A DNA stretch of 64,000 bases from CAVXDY01 sp963721335 (GTDB lineage: Bacteria; Actinomycetota; Thermoleophilia; Miltoncostaeales; Miltoncostaeaceae): contig CAVRIV010000001.1 of NCBI GenBank assembly GCA_963721335.1, forward strand, positions 124,001 to 188,000, read 5' to 3'. The notes below the pieces were generated by a model. It was not told the DNA's origin, did not search any database, and saw only the letters and a list, made by a program, of their open reading frames with translations. This document shows, one piece after another, positions 8,375 to 16,043 of this stretch. The position numbers and the translations under genes were made by a program. Each line of letters begins with the position of its first letter. The first letter of the stretch is position 1.

Positions 8375-10192
8375 CTAGTGCACGACCGGGGGTGCCGCGG
8401 CCGAGTCCTCGGGCTGAGTGCCGGTGGCCCGCGACAGGGGCAGGCTGAGGGTGAACGTGCTGCCCTCGCCCAGGACCGACTCCAGGTCGATCGCGCCGCG
8501 GTGCGCGGCGGCCAGACCGCGGGCGATGGCCAGGCCGAGGCCGGCGCTGCGGCCCTCGCGCGACGGGTCGCCGCGATAGAAGCGGTCGAACACGAAGGGA
8601 CGGTCCTCGGGCGAGATGCCATCCCCGGTGTCGCGCACCGCCACGGTCGCATGGGTGTCGTCGGCCCCGACGACGATCTCCACCCGGCCGCCGGCCGGCG
8701 TGTGGCGCAGGGCGTTGTCGAGCAGGATCAGGATGATCTGCTCGACCCGCGAGGGGTCGGCCGCGACCAGCACCGTGCGCCCGCCCGCCACGCGCGCCCC
8801 CAGGGAGACTCCCGCCCGCGCGGCCAGCGGCACGCGCGGAGCCACGATCTCGGCCACGAGCTCGGGCAGGTCCACCTCCTCGATCTCGAGCGGGACCGCG
8901 CCGGCGTCGAGGCGCGCGAGTTGAAGCTGCTCCTCCACCAGCCGCTCGAGCCGGGCGGTCTCCTGGCTCATCGACGCCAGGAACTCGCGGCGGTGGCGCT
9001 CGCTGACCCCCTCGCCCTCCAGCAGCTCCAGGAATCCCTTGAGCGCGGCGATCGGAGTCTTGAGCTCATGGGAGACGTTGGCCACGAGGTCGCGGCGGGC
9101 CCGCTCCAGACGGCGCTGCTCGGTGACGTCGCGCAGGGTCACGACCACTCCGGCGTCGGGCTCGCGCGACAACCGGGCGGCGTGCAGCTCCAGCTCGACG
9201 CCTCCCGGCAGGCCGATCTCGCGGCGGTCGATCGCCTCCGCCTCGGGGCGGCGGGCGGCCAGGACGGCGTCCAGGATCGGCGCGGGCAGGCCGTCGAGCG
9301 GAAGGCGCTCGGCGCCCTCCGGGAGCCCCAGGTAGCGATTGGCCGCGTCGTTGGCCAGGGTCACCGTGCCGTCGGGCGCGACGGCGATCACGCCCTCGGC
9401 CAGCGACGCCACCATCGCCCGGTCGCGGTCGCGCTCGTCGGTGATCTGGCCCACCAGCGACTGGATGCGGTCGGCCATCCCGTTGAGGCTCTCGCCCAGG
9501 GTCACCAGCTCCTGGGGCGCGATGCGGGCGCGGGGCGCCCGCGCGGCGAGGTCGCCGCCGGCGAGGGTCGCGGCGGTGCTCGCGAGGCGCCGGATCCGGA
9601 CGCCCAGCACCCGGGCGATCGCGACGCCGGCCAGGCACGCCAGGCCGAGGACGGCGATCATGGCCAGGATCACGCGGCGACGCACGACCGCGGTCTCCGG
9701 CGCCACGCCCTCCAGGCGTCGCGCGACCATCACCGCCGCCTGGCCGTAGGCCGGGACCGGCGTCGAGGCCACCACCCCCCGCCCGCCGTCGAGGGTCCCG
9801 GCGAACCGTCCCGCCCGGAGCGGCAGCGCCGCCACCACCTCGGCCTGCTCCGGCGCGTAGGCCACGATCGGATCCTCGAAGATGACGCCGGGCGAGACGA
9901 GCCCGCTCGGCCGGTAGAAGAGCTTGACCTCGCCGCCGAGCTCCTCCTGGAAGCGGTTGGCGAGCGCCTGGATCTCCTCGGGCCCGTCCTCCGGGCTGAT
10001 GCTCTGCCGGGCGGCCATCTGGTCGAGAGCACCCGAGAGGACGCGGCTCTCGGCCTCGGCCCGGTCGTTGCGGACGCTCGACTCCAGGGTGGGGAGCACC
10101 ACGAGCAGCACCGCGAGGCTGGCGACGATGCCCACGGCGAGCAGGGCCGCCACGAGCCAGCCCTGCAGGCCGAAGGTGCGCCGCGGGGTCAC
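8375..10192 (-). CDS. PAS-containing sensor histidine kinase, PhoR/ResE-like
   Basis: A 605-residue membrane kinase, intact. The order is a membrane segment at about 12-33, an extracytoplasmic sensor of about 130 residues, a second membrane segment near 175-195, a HAMP linker and a PAS domain (GVIAVAPDGTVTLANDAA). The HisKA dimerisation domain follows with phospho-acceptor His375 in NVSHELKTP. The ATPase domain shows the N box (LLDNALRHTP), the G1 box (VRDTGDGIS) and the GLGLAIARGL box. The GTG start overlaps the stop of the response regulator as GTGA. The pair most resembles PhoR/PhoB or WalK-type systems; the signal is not known. Confidence 0.92.
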   Translation of the reverse strand: MTPRRTFGLQGWLVAALLAVGIVASLAVLLVVLPTLESSVRNDRAEAESRVLSGALDQMAARQSISPEDGPEEIQALANRFQEELGGEVKLFYRPSGLVSPGVIFEDPIVAYAPEQAEVVAALPLRAGRFAGTLDGGRGVVASTPVPAYGQAAVMVARRLEGVAPETAVVRRRVILAMIAVLGLACLAGVAIARVLGVRIRRLASTAATLAGGDLAARAPRARIAPQELVTLGESLNGMADRIQSLVGQITDERDRDRAMVASLAEGVIAVAPDGTVTLANDAANRYLGLPEGAERLPLDGLPAPILDAVLAARRPEAEAIDRREIGLPGGVELELHAARLSREPDAGVVVTLRDVTEQRRLERARRDLVANVSHELKTPIAALKGFLELLEGEGVSERHRREFLASMSQETARLERLVEEQLQLARLDAGAVPLEIEEVDLPELVAEIVAPRVPLAARAGVSLGARVAGGRTVLVAADPSRVEQIILILLDNALRHTPAGGRVEIVVGADDTHATVAVRDTGDGISPEDRPFVFDRFYRGDPSREGRSAGLGLAIARGLAAAHRGAIDLESVLGEGSTFTLSLPLSRATGTQPEDSAAAPPVVH

Positions 10193-10884
10193 CCCCGACC
10201 GTCCTCCCCACCGAAGGCGTATCCCACGCCGCGCACCGTGCGGATCAGCACCGGGGCCGACGGGTTGCGCTCCACCTTCTGGCGGAGGTGGCGCACGTGC
10301 ACGTCCACGCTGCGCAGGTCACCGTAGAAGGTGCCCTTCCAGAGGTGGTTCATCAGCTCCTCGCGCGTGAAGACGCGGCGCGGGGAGCTGGCCAGCTTGT
10401 GGAGGATCTCGAACTCGGAGTAGGTGAGCGACAGGTCCTCGTCGCCGCGGCGGACGGTGCGGGCGACGGAGTCGATCTCGATCTCCCCGGCCCGCAGGGG
10501 AGCCGAGCGATCGGGCTCGAGCCGGGCCCGGCGCAGGTTGGCCTTGACCCGCGACACCAGCTCCCGCGGGGAGAACGGCTTGGTCACGTAGTCGTCGGCG
10601 CCCAGCTCCAGGCCGAGGACCTTGTCGAGCTCCTCGCCTCGGGCCGACAGCATGATGATCGGGATGTTGCGCTCGGCGCGGATGCGCTTGCAGACCTCCA
10701 GCCCGTCGAGGCCGGGCAGCATCAGGTCGAGCACCACCAGGTCGATCGGCTCGCGCTCGACCACCCCGAGGGCGTCGTCGCCCCGGGCGGCGGTGATCAC
10801 CGAGAACCCGGCGTCGCGCAGCGCGTACTCGACGATGGTGCGGATGGACTGCTCGTCCTCGACGACGAGGATGCGGTCGGACAA
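10189..10884 (-). CDS. OmpR/PhoB-family response regulator
   Basis: A 231-residue intact regulator. The receiver domain (residues 4-115) has the acidic pair ED at 9-10, phospho-acceptor Asp53 in VVLDLMLPG, Thr/Ser in MLSARG and the conserved Lys in DDYVTKPFSP. A winged-helix DNA-binding domain follows from about residue 130, with LTYSEFEILHKLASSPRRVF and the recognition segment SVDVHVRHLRQK, ending in the RTVRGVGYAF wing. The start is TTG at 10884, chosen because GGGAGG lies eight bases upstream. The kinase gene follows with a 4-bp overlap, and the HtrA gene is divergent about 100 bp away, a natural candidate target. Confidence 0.94.
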   Translation of the reverse strand: MSDRILVVEDEQSIRTIVEYALRDAGFSVITAARGDDALGVVEREPIDLVVLDLMLPGLDGLEVCKRIRAERNIPIIMLSARGEELDKVLGLELGADDYVTKPFSPRELVSRVKANLRRARLEPDRSAPLRAGEIEIDSVARTVRRGDEDLSLTYSEFEILHKLASSPRRVFTREELMNHLWKGTFYGDLRSVDVHVRHLRQKVERNPSAPVLIRTVRGVGYAFGGEDGRG

Positions 10885-10971
10885 GCGGCGAACCTCCCGG
10901 GGCCTGCGGGGATGGTAGCGGCGCGCCCCGCGGCGGCCCGCCGCCTTCCCGGAGCCTTAACGACCGGACGC

Positions 10972-10977
10972 TACCCT
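10972..10977 (+). promoter_or_regulatory. -10 box of the htrA gene, leaderless type
   Basis: TACCCT lies seven bases before the ATG of the protease and no ribosome site is present, so the message probably starts at or next to the ATG. The 100-bp gap is shared with the divergent two-component operon. Confidence 0.45.
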
Positions 10978-10984
10978 GCCCCGG

Positions 10985-12217
10985 ATGCCGCGCCTCGGAC
11001 CACCCCGCGAGACGCCGTACCCCGGGGCCCCGCCGCCGCCGCGGCGCCGCCCGCCGCGATGGCTCACGGCGTCGCTGATCCCCGCGGTCGTCGGAGGGGC
11101 CGTCGCCCTCGGCGGGGCCGCCCTCACCGGGAACCTCGGCGGGTCGGAGACCGTGGTCGCGCGCGACCCCACCCCGCTCCCCGTGTCACTGCCCGCCGCG
11201 GCGGCGGCGCGGGCCGAGGAGCCGCGCGACACGACGGCGCGCGGGGCGGCCCCTGCCGTGCAGGCGGTGGTCGCCCAGAGCTCGCCCGCCGTGGTGAAGG
11301 TGACGGCCGGCGCAGGCGGCGGGGAGCGGCTCGGCTCGGGCTTCCTCGTCGATTCCCGCGGGCGCATCCTCACCAACGCCCACGTGCTGGGCTCGGCGAA
11401 GAGCGCCACCGTGACCTTCGACGACGGCACCGAGGAGCGCGCCGAGGTGCTCGGGCGCGACGAGAGCACCGACCTGGCGGTGCTGAGCGTCGCCTCCCTG
11501 CCGCGGGGCGTGCGGGCCCTGCCGCTCGGCGACAGCGACGCCCTGGTGGTGGGCGACCCGGTCATCGCCATCGGCAACCCGTTCGGCCTGGAGCGGACCG
11601 CCACGACGGGGATCGTCTCGGCCCTGAAGCGCATCATCAGCGCGCCCAACGACTTCGAGATCCAGAACGTCATCCAGACCGACGCCGCGATCAATCAGGG
11701 GAACTCGGGTGGGCCGCTCCTCGACGGCCGCGGCCGCGTGATCGGGATCAACTCCCAGATCGCCTCGGAGAGCGGCGGCAACGACGGCATCGGGTTCGCC
11801 GTGCCCATCGACACGATCCGGCCCGTGGCCGACTCCATCATCGCCACGGGGACGGCCGAGCATTCCTGGCTCGGCGTGACCGGCCGCGCCGTGACGCCGG
11901 CGATCGCGAAGGATCTCGGCGCGCCCGACGTGCGGGGGGTCGCGGTGGTGGAGGTCGACTCGCGCGGCCCCGCCGCCACGGCCGGCCTGCGGCCGGCGAC
12001 GAGCCCTCCCGGCGCCGACGTCCCGCGCGGCGGCGACCTGATCGTGGCCGTCGACGGGCGCGCGGTCGAGGACATGGCCGACGTCAGCCGCGCCGTCTCG
12101 GCCCGCGCGGTCGGCGACCCCCTGACCCTCACCATCCTGCGCGACGGGAAGCGGACGACCGTTCGCGTGGTGCTGGCCGACCGGCCCGGCGACGTCGGCG
12201 TGACGCCGGAACCCTGA
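10985..12217 (+). CDS. HtrA/DegP-like serine protease with PDZ domain
   Basis: A 410-residue membrane-anchored protease, intact. A Pro/Arg-rich cytoplasmic head is followed by one hydrophobic segment near residues 27-48, then a linker. The trypsin-like domain carries His133 in LTNAHVLG, Asp163 in STDLAVL and Ser241 in QGNSGGPLL. One PDZ domain follows from about residue 300 (WLGVTGRAV, AVVEVDSRGPAATAGL, GDLIVAVDGRAV). This is the standard form of actinobacterial PepD/DegP-like envelope quality-control proteases. The divergent response-regulator/kinase pair resembles the common arrangement of an envelope-stress two-component system beside its protease. Confidence 0.94.
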   Translation: MPRLGPPRETPYPGAPPPPRRRPPRWLTASLIPAVVGGAVALGGAALTGNLGGSETVVARDPTPLPVSLPAAAAARAEEPRDTTARGAAPAVQAVVAQSSPAVVKVTAGAGGGERLGSGFLVDSRGRILTNAHVLGSAKSATVTFDDGTEERAEVLGRDESTDLAVLSVASLPRGVRALPLGDSDALVVGDPVIAIGNPFGLERTATTGIVSALKRIISAPNDFEIQNVIQTDAAINQGNSGGPLLDGRGRVIGINSQIASESGGNDGIGFAVPIDTIRPVADSIIATGTAEHSWLGVTGRAVTPAIAKDLGAPDVRGVAVVEVDSRGPAATAGLRPATSPPGADVPRGGDLIVAVDGRAVEDMADVSRAVSARAVGDPLTLTILRDGKRTTVRVVLADRPGDVGVTPEP

Positions 12218-12223
12218 CCGGGG

Positions 12224-12245
12224 GGCCCGCCGCTAGCGGCGGGCC
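12224..12245. terminator. Bidirectional hairpin between convergent genes
   Basis: A perfect 22-bp palindrome (GGCCCGCCGC TA GCGGCGGGCC) begins seven bases after the htrA stop and contains the stop codon of the RCC1-like gene on the other strand. It would form a very stable stem on either transcript. There is no T-tract, which is usual for terminators in very GC-rich genomes. Confidence 0.6.
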
Positions 12246-14356
12246 GGGACGCGCACCTTGACGCCGGTCGCCCGCGAGGCACGGGCGCGCATCTGGCTGG
12301 TGCCGAGGAAGCGCGCCCTCACGATCACGGCCTTCGCGGACCGGGTCCTGGTCCTCGCCGGCCGGACGGTCGCGACGTAGCGGCACGCGCCGCGCACCCT
12401 GCGCAGGGGCACGGTGCGCTGGGCGACCACCCTCTTGCCGACCGTCGCGCTCACGCGGACGCGGCCGGTGCAGCGCGGCACGGGCCGCACCCTCGGCAGC
12501 AGCAGTCGGCCCTCGGCCCGGATCCGCGAGAGGGTGCCCCGCCTCGGCACACGCGTGACCGTGAGGCTCAGGCTGCGCGGGAGGGGCCGCAGGCGGCGCG
12601 CGATCCCGGGCGTCGCGGGAACCGTCAGGACCACGACGGCCCGGTCGTCCTCGGCGACCCCGTTGCCCGGCGTGGAGGTGGGGTCGAACACCGACGAGGA
12701 TGCGACCTCGGCGGCGAGCGGGATGCTGCCCGCGGTCCCCGCGCGCGCCACCAGCCGCAGGGTCGCGGCCTGGCCGGGCGCGAGGGTGCCCACGTTCCAG
12801 CGGCCCGTGCCGCCGTCGAAGCCGCCGGGGGCGGCCGACAGCCAGGAGACGCCGGCCGGCGCGGGGATCGACAGCGCGACGGCACCGGTCGCGTCGGGAC
12901 CGGAGTTGGCGACCGTCAGGGTGAGGCCGACCGAGGTCCCGAGGGACGGCCGCGCGTCGTCGGCGCCGAGGCCCACGGTGAGGTTGGCCGCGAGGGGCGG
13001 CACGGTCCCGCCCATCGGGACGGGTCCCTCGGTCGCCGGCGTCTCGTCGTCCCCCACGTTCTGCTCGTCCCCGTAGCCCAGGCGGCCGCTGCCGCCGAAG
13101 CCCCAGCAGCGCAGCGTCCCGTCGTCGAGCGCCGCGCAGGAGTGGGAGAAGCCCGCGGTGATCGCCCGAGCGCTCCGGCCGGAGCCGAGGTTCACGGGGC
13201 CCACGGCATCCGGCAGCTCGGTGTCGCCGATCGAGTTGGTGTCGCTGTATCCCAGGCGGCCGCTGCCGCCGAAGCCCCAGCAGCGCACGGCGCCGTTGTC
13301 GAGCACCGCGCAGTTGTGGGCGTCGCCGGAGGCGATCGCGGTGGCGGTGCGCCCGGCCCCGATGTGGACCGCGGGCGCGGCGGAGGCGCTCGTGATGTCG
13401 CCCGTGCCGCCGTAGCCCAGCCGCCCGTTGGCTCCGAAGCCCCAGCAGTGGACGGTGCCGTCGTCCAGGATCGCGCAGGTGTGGCCCGTCCCCCCGGACA
13501 CGGCGACCACGCCGCGCCCGCCCACGTTCACCGGGCCGACCTGGCCCGGCGTCTCGTTGTCACCCACGTCGGCGGTCCCGCCGTAGCCGAGCTGACCGCT
13601 CGCGTTGAAGCCCCAGCAGATCAGGCCGGCGTTGTCGAGGATCGCGCAGGTGTGGAACTCGCCCGCGGCGATCGCCCGCGCCGTGCGGCCGGGCCCCAGG
13701 TTCACCGGGGGCACCTGGCCGGGGGTCTCGTCGTCGCCGACCGAGGCCGAGTTGCCGTTGCCGAGGCGACCCGCCGCACCGTTGCCCCAGCAGCGGACCG
13801 AGCCGTCGTCCAGGATGGCGCAGGTGTGCGAGGCGCCCGCCGTGATCGCCCGGGCGGTTCGCCCGGGCCCGAGATCCACGGGGGGCGCGGCGGCGGGCGT
13901 GAAGACGTTGCTCCTGTTGCCGTAGCCGAGGCGCCCGTTCTCGCCGAAGCCCCAGCAGCGCACCGATCCGTCGTCCAGGATCGCGCAGGTGTGGAAGTCC
14001 CCGGCCACGATGGCGCGGGCGTCGCGCCCGGGGCCGAGGTTGACGGGGCCGGCGGCGGCGGGCGCGAGCACGTTGGCGTCGCTGCCGTAGCCCAGGCGCC
14101 CCGCGACGCCCTTGCCCCAGCAGCGCACCGAGCGGTCGGCCAGGACCGCGCAGGTGTGCTCCTCGCCGGCGTCGATGTACCCGGCCTGCGCCGAGCGAGC
14201 GCCCGACGACGCCTGCTCAGCCGAGGCGCGAGAGACGAGGGGGCTGAAGAGGCCGACCAGGACGACCCCGAGCACGGCCAGCAACACCCACCGGGCGAGG
14301 GTGTGGGTCACGTGGACTCTTCGTACCACAGTGGTACGGGGCACGTCACCATCCAT
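12233..14356 (-). CDS. Secreted seven-blade RCC1-like protein with DUF11-type domain
   Basis: A 707-residue exported protein, intact. A hydrophobic segment at about residues 21-40 is followed by an Ala-Ser-rich cleavage-like region. Seven repeats of about 50 residues then follow, each with the pattern HTCAxLxxGxxxCWG and xGRLGYG, as in RCC1/BLIP-II-type seven-bladed propellers. Every repeat carries two cysteines nine residues apart. Next comes an immunoglobulin-like DUF11 domain (LTVANSGPDATG, PAPAGVSW) and an Arg-rich C-terminal region. Start choice is open: ATG at 14356 has GGAG ten bases upstream, but GTG at 14311 sits directly before the signal segment. Role unknown; the form suggests a surface or secreted binding protein. 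Confidence 0.85.
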   Translation of the reverse strand: MDGDVPRTTVVRRVHVTHTLARWVLLAVLGVVLVGLFSPLVSRASAEQASSGARSAQAGYIDAGEEHTCAVLADRSVRCWGKGVAGRLGYGSDANVLAPAAAGPVNLGPGRDARAIVAGDFHTCAILDDGSVRCWGFGENGRLGYGNRSNVFTPAAAPPVDLGPGRTARAITAGASHTCAILDDGSVRCWGNGAAGRLGNGNSASVGDDETPGQVPPVNLGPGRTARAIAAGEFHTCAILDNAGLICWGFNASGQLGYGGTADVGDNETPGQVGPVNVGGRGVVAVSGGTGHTCAILDDGTVHCWGFGANGRLGYGGTGDITSASAAPAVHIGAGRTATAIASGDAHNCAVLDNGAVRCWGFGGSGRLGYSDTNSIGDTELPDAVGPVNLGSGRSARAITAGFSHSCAALDDGTLRCWGFGGSGRLGYGDEQNVGDDETPATEGPVPMGGTVPPLAANLTVGLGADDARPSLGTSVGLTLTVANSGPDATGAVALSIPAPAGVSWLSAAPGGFDGGTGRWNVGTLAPGQAATLRLVARAGTAGSIPLAAEVASSSVFDPTSTPGNGVAEDDRAVVVLTVPATPGIARRLRPLPRSLSLTVTRVPRRGTLSRIRAEGRLLLPRVRPVPRCTGRVRVSATVGKRVVAQRTVPLRRVRGACRYVATVRPARTRTRSAKAVIVRARFLGTSQMRARASRATGVKVRVPARR
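14322..14338. promoter_or_regulatory. 17-bp perfect palindrome near the RCC1-like gene start
   Basis: CGTACCAC A GTGGTACG has two perfect 8-bp arms around one base. If the RCC1-like gene starts at GTG 14311, this dyad is 11 bp upstream in the divergent intergenic region and could be an operator. If it starts at ATG 14356, the dyad is inside the coding region. Confidence 0.4.
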
Positions 14357-14409
14357 GGCCAGCGGTCTCCGACTCCGGCGGACGAGCCGCCGAGCAGCAG
14401 CCTACGCAC

Positions 14410-14415
14410 TACAAT
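14410..14415 (+). promoter_or_regulatory. -10 box of the GNAT-pdh transcript
   Basis: TACAAT is a strong -10 hexamer eight bases before the GTG start of the acetyltransferase. No ribosome site lies between, so the mRNA is probably leaderless or nearly so. No convincing -35 box. Confidence 0.5.
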
Positions 14416-14423
14416 CGACGGCC

Positions 14424-14991
14424 GTGCCGGACCCGCTCGTGATCCGCCCCGCCGAGCCCGGCGACGCGGCCTCCATCGGGGCGATCTACGACGAGGCCGC
14501 GGCCAGCGGTCTCGCCACGTTCGCCACCGGGCCCCACCCCGCGGAGGAGCGGCGCGCGTGGCTCGCCGCCCGCGGGACGAGGGCGCCGGTGTGGGCCGGC
14601 GTGATCGACGGCGAGGTGGTCGCGTGGTCGGCGCTCGCCCCGTTCTCCCATCGCAATTGGTACGCGGGGGTGGCGGAGTACACGGTCTACGTGTCCGCCC
14701 GCCATCAGGGCCGCGGCGTGGGGCGCCGGATGCTGAAGGCGCTGGTGCGCGACGCGCCGGCGTTCGGCTACTGGAAGCTGGTCGGGATGATCCTGCCCGA
14801 GAACACCGCGGGGCTGGCCCTCGCTCGCGGGGAGGCGTTTCGGGTGGTCGGAACCCATCGCGCCCACGCGCGGCGCGAGGGGCGCTGGCGCGACGTCTCG
14901 ATCGTCGAGCTCCACCTGGAGCGCGATGCCACGGGCAACGCCCCCGAGGGCCTGCCAGAATCAGACGGGCCGCGAGCCCGCGACAAGGTGA
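14424..14991 (+). CDS. GNAT-family N-acetyltransferase, phosphinothricin acetyltransferase-like
   Basis: Starts with GTG and VIRPAEPGDAASIGAIYDEA, the first strand and helix of the GNAT fold. The acetyl-CoA loop is seen in YVSARHQGRGVGRRMLKALV (Q/RxxGxG/A type), and FSHRNWYAGVAEYTVYV resembles phosphinothricin and methionine-sulfone acetyltransferases. The family ends near VSIVELHLE, but in this sequence the frame runs on without a stop into pyruvate dehydrogenase E1alpha. A TGA in another frame at 14989-14991 is the likely true end if one base is wrong in the tail. Substrate is unknown. It is the first gene of the pdh transcription unit as read here. Confidence 0.82.
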
Positions 14992-14996
14992 CGCAG

Positions 14997-16043
14997 ATGG
15001 CCAAGGCACGTACCCGCCGTGACGCCCCGCCACGGCCGGAGACCGACCTCATGCGAAGCATGTTCGAGTCGATGTGGCTCATCCGCCGCTTCGAGGAGCG
15101 CGCGGCCGAGGAGTACATGAAGGGCCGCATCGGCGGCTTCCTGCACCTCGCGATCGGCGAGGAGGCCGCGGTCGTGGGCTCCATCGCCGCCCTGCGGCCC
15201 ACGGACCCCATCACGTCAACCTACCGCGAGCACGGCCAGGCGCTCGCGCGCGGGTCCGAGCCCGGCGCGGTCATGGCGGAGCTCTTCGGGCGCTCGACCG
15301 GCCTCTGCGGCGGCCTGGGCGGCTCGATGCACCTCATGGACAAGGAGCGCCACTTCTACGGCGGCTACGGCATCGTGGGCGGGTCGATCCCCCTGGCCGT
15401 GGGACTGGGCCTGGCGATCGCCTACCGCGAGGAGACCTCGGTGGCGATGGCGATGTTCGGCGACGGGGCGGTCAACCAGGGCGTCCTGGCCGAGTCGATG
15501 AACATGGCCGAGCTCTGGAACCTGCCGGTGATCTTCTTCGTGCTGAACAACCAGTACGGCATGGGCACGGCGGTGGAGCGCGCCTCCGCCGAGACCGACC
15601 TGTTCCTGCGCGCCGAGGCGTTCGGCATGCCGGCGCGGCAGGTGGACGGCATGGACGTGATGGCCGTCCACGCCGCGGTGTCCGAGGCGGCCCGACTGGC
15701 CCGCGACGAGCGCCAGCCGAGCATGATCGAGGCCATCGCCTACCGGTACCGGGGCCACTCGATGAGCGACCCGGACACCACGCGCGAGGGGTCCGAGAAG
15801 GAGCGCTGGCAGGCGCGCGACCCGCTGGTCACCTTCGAGCGCGTGCTGCTGGGGGAGGGGGTGCTGACCCGCGAGGAGGCCGACGACGTACGGCTGCGGG
15901 CCGAGGAGGCCGTCGCGGCGGCGGCGGCCTTCGCCGAGGAGAGCCCCGAGGTGCCCGAGTCGGAGCTGGCGCGCCATCTCTACGCGCACCCCTGGAGCGA
16001 CGACCCGCGGGGCGGGGCGGCGATGCCGGGAGGGTCCTCGTGA
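14997..16043 (+). CDS. pdhA: Pyruvate dehydrogenase E1 component, alpha subunit
   Basis: A 348-residue ThDP-dependent decarboxylase subunit. It begins with a basic head (AKARTRRDAPP) and the RSMFESMWLIRRFEERAAE helix, then GFLHLAIGEEAAVVG and TYREHGQALARG. The ThDP/Mg motif GDGAVNQGVLAESMN comes about residue 155 and ends with NNQYGMGTAV. The YRYRGHSMSDPD phospho-loop-like segment is also present. ATG at 14997 has AAGG eight bases upstream, so initiation here is likely even though the frame is open from the GNAT gene. The beta subunit follows with a GTGA overlap. The HxxGE arrangement fits pyruvate rather than branched-chain enzymes. Confidence 0.93.
   Translation: MAKARTRRDAPPRPETDLMRSMFESMWLIRRFEERAAEEYMKGRIGGFLHLAIGEEAAVVGSIAALRPTDPITSTYREHGQALARGSEPGAVMAELFGRSTGLCGGLGGSMHLMDKERHFYGGYGIVGGSIPLAVGLGLAIAYREETSVAMAMFGDGAVNQGVLAESMNMAELWNLPVIFFVLNNQYGMGTAVERASAETDLFLRAEAFGMPARQVDGMDVMAVHAAVSEAARLARDERQPSMIEAIAYRYRGHSMSDPDTTREGSEKERWQARDPLVTFERVLLGEGVLTREEADDVRLRAEEAVAAAAAFAEESPEVPESELARHLYAHPWSDDPRGGAAMPGGSS

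Noticed and set aside
8336..10327. Plus-strand 663-residue frame antisense to the histidine kinase
   Set aside because: Fully explained as shadow of an intact kinase with all catalytic boxes.
10288..12261. 657-residue frame overlapping the response regulator and htrA
   Set aside because: Low-complexity Arg/Gly-rich; the protease frame carries a complete catalytic triad and PDZ domain.
13142..14423. Plus-strand frames antisense to the RCC1-like gene
   Set aside because: They show repeated segments only because the true gene on the other strand is repetitive.
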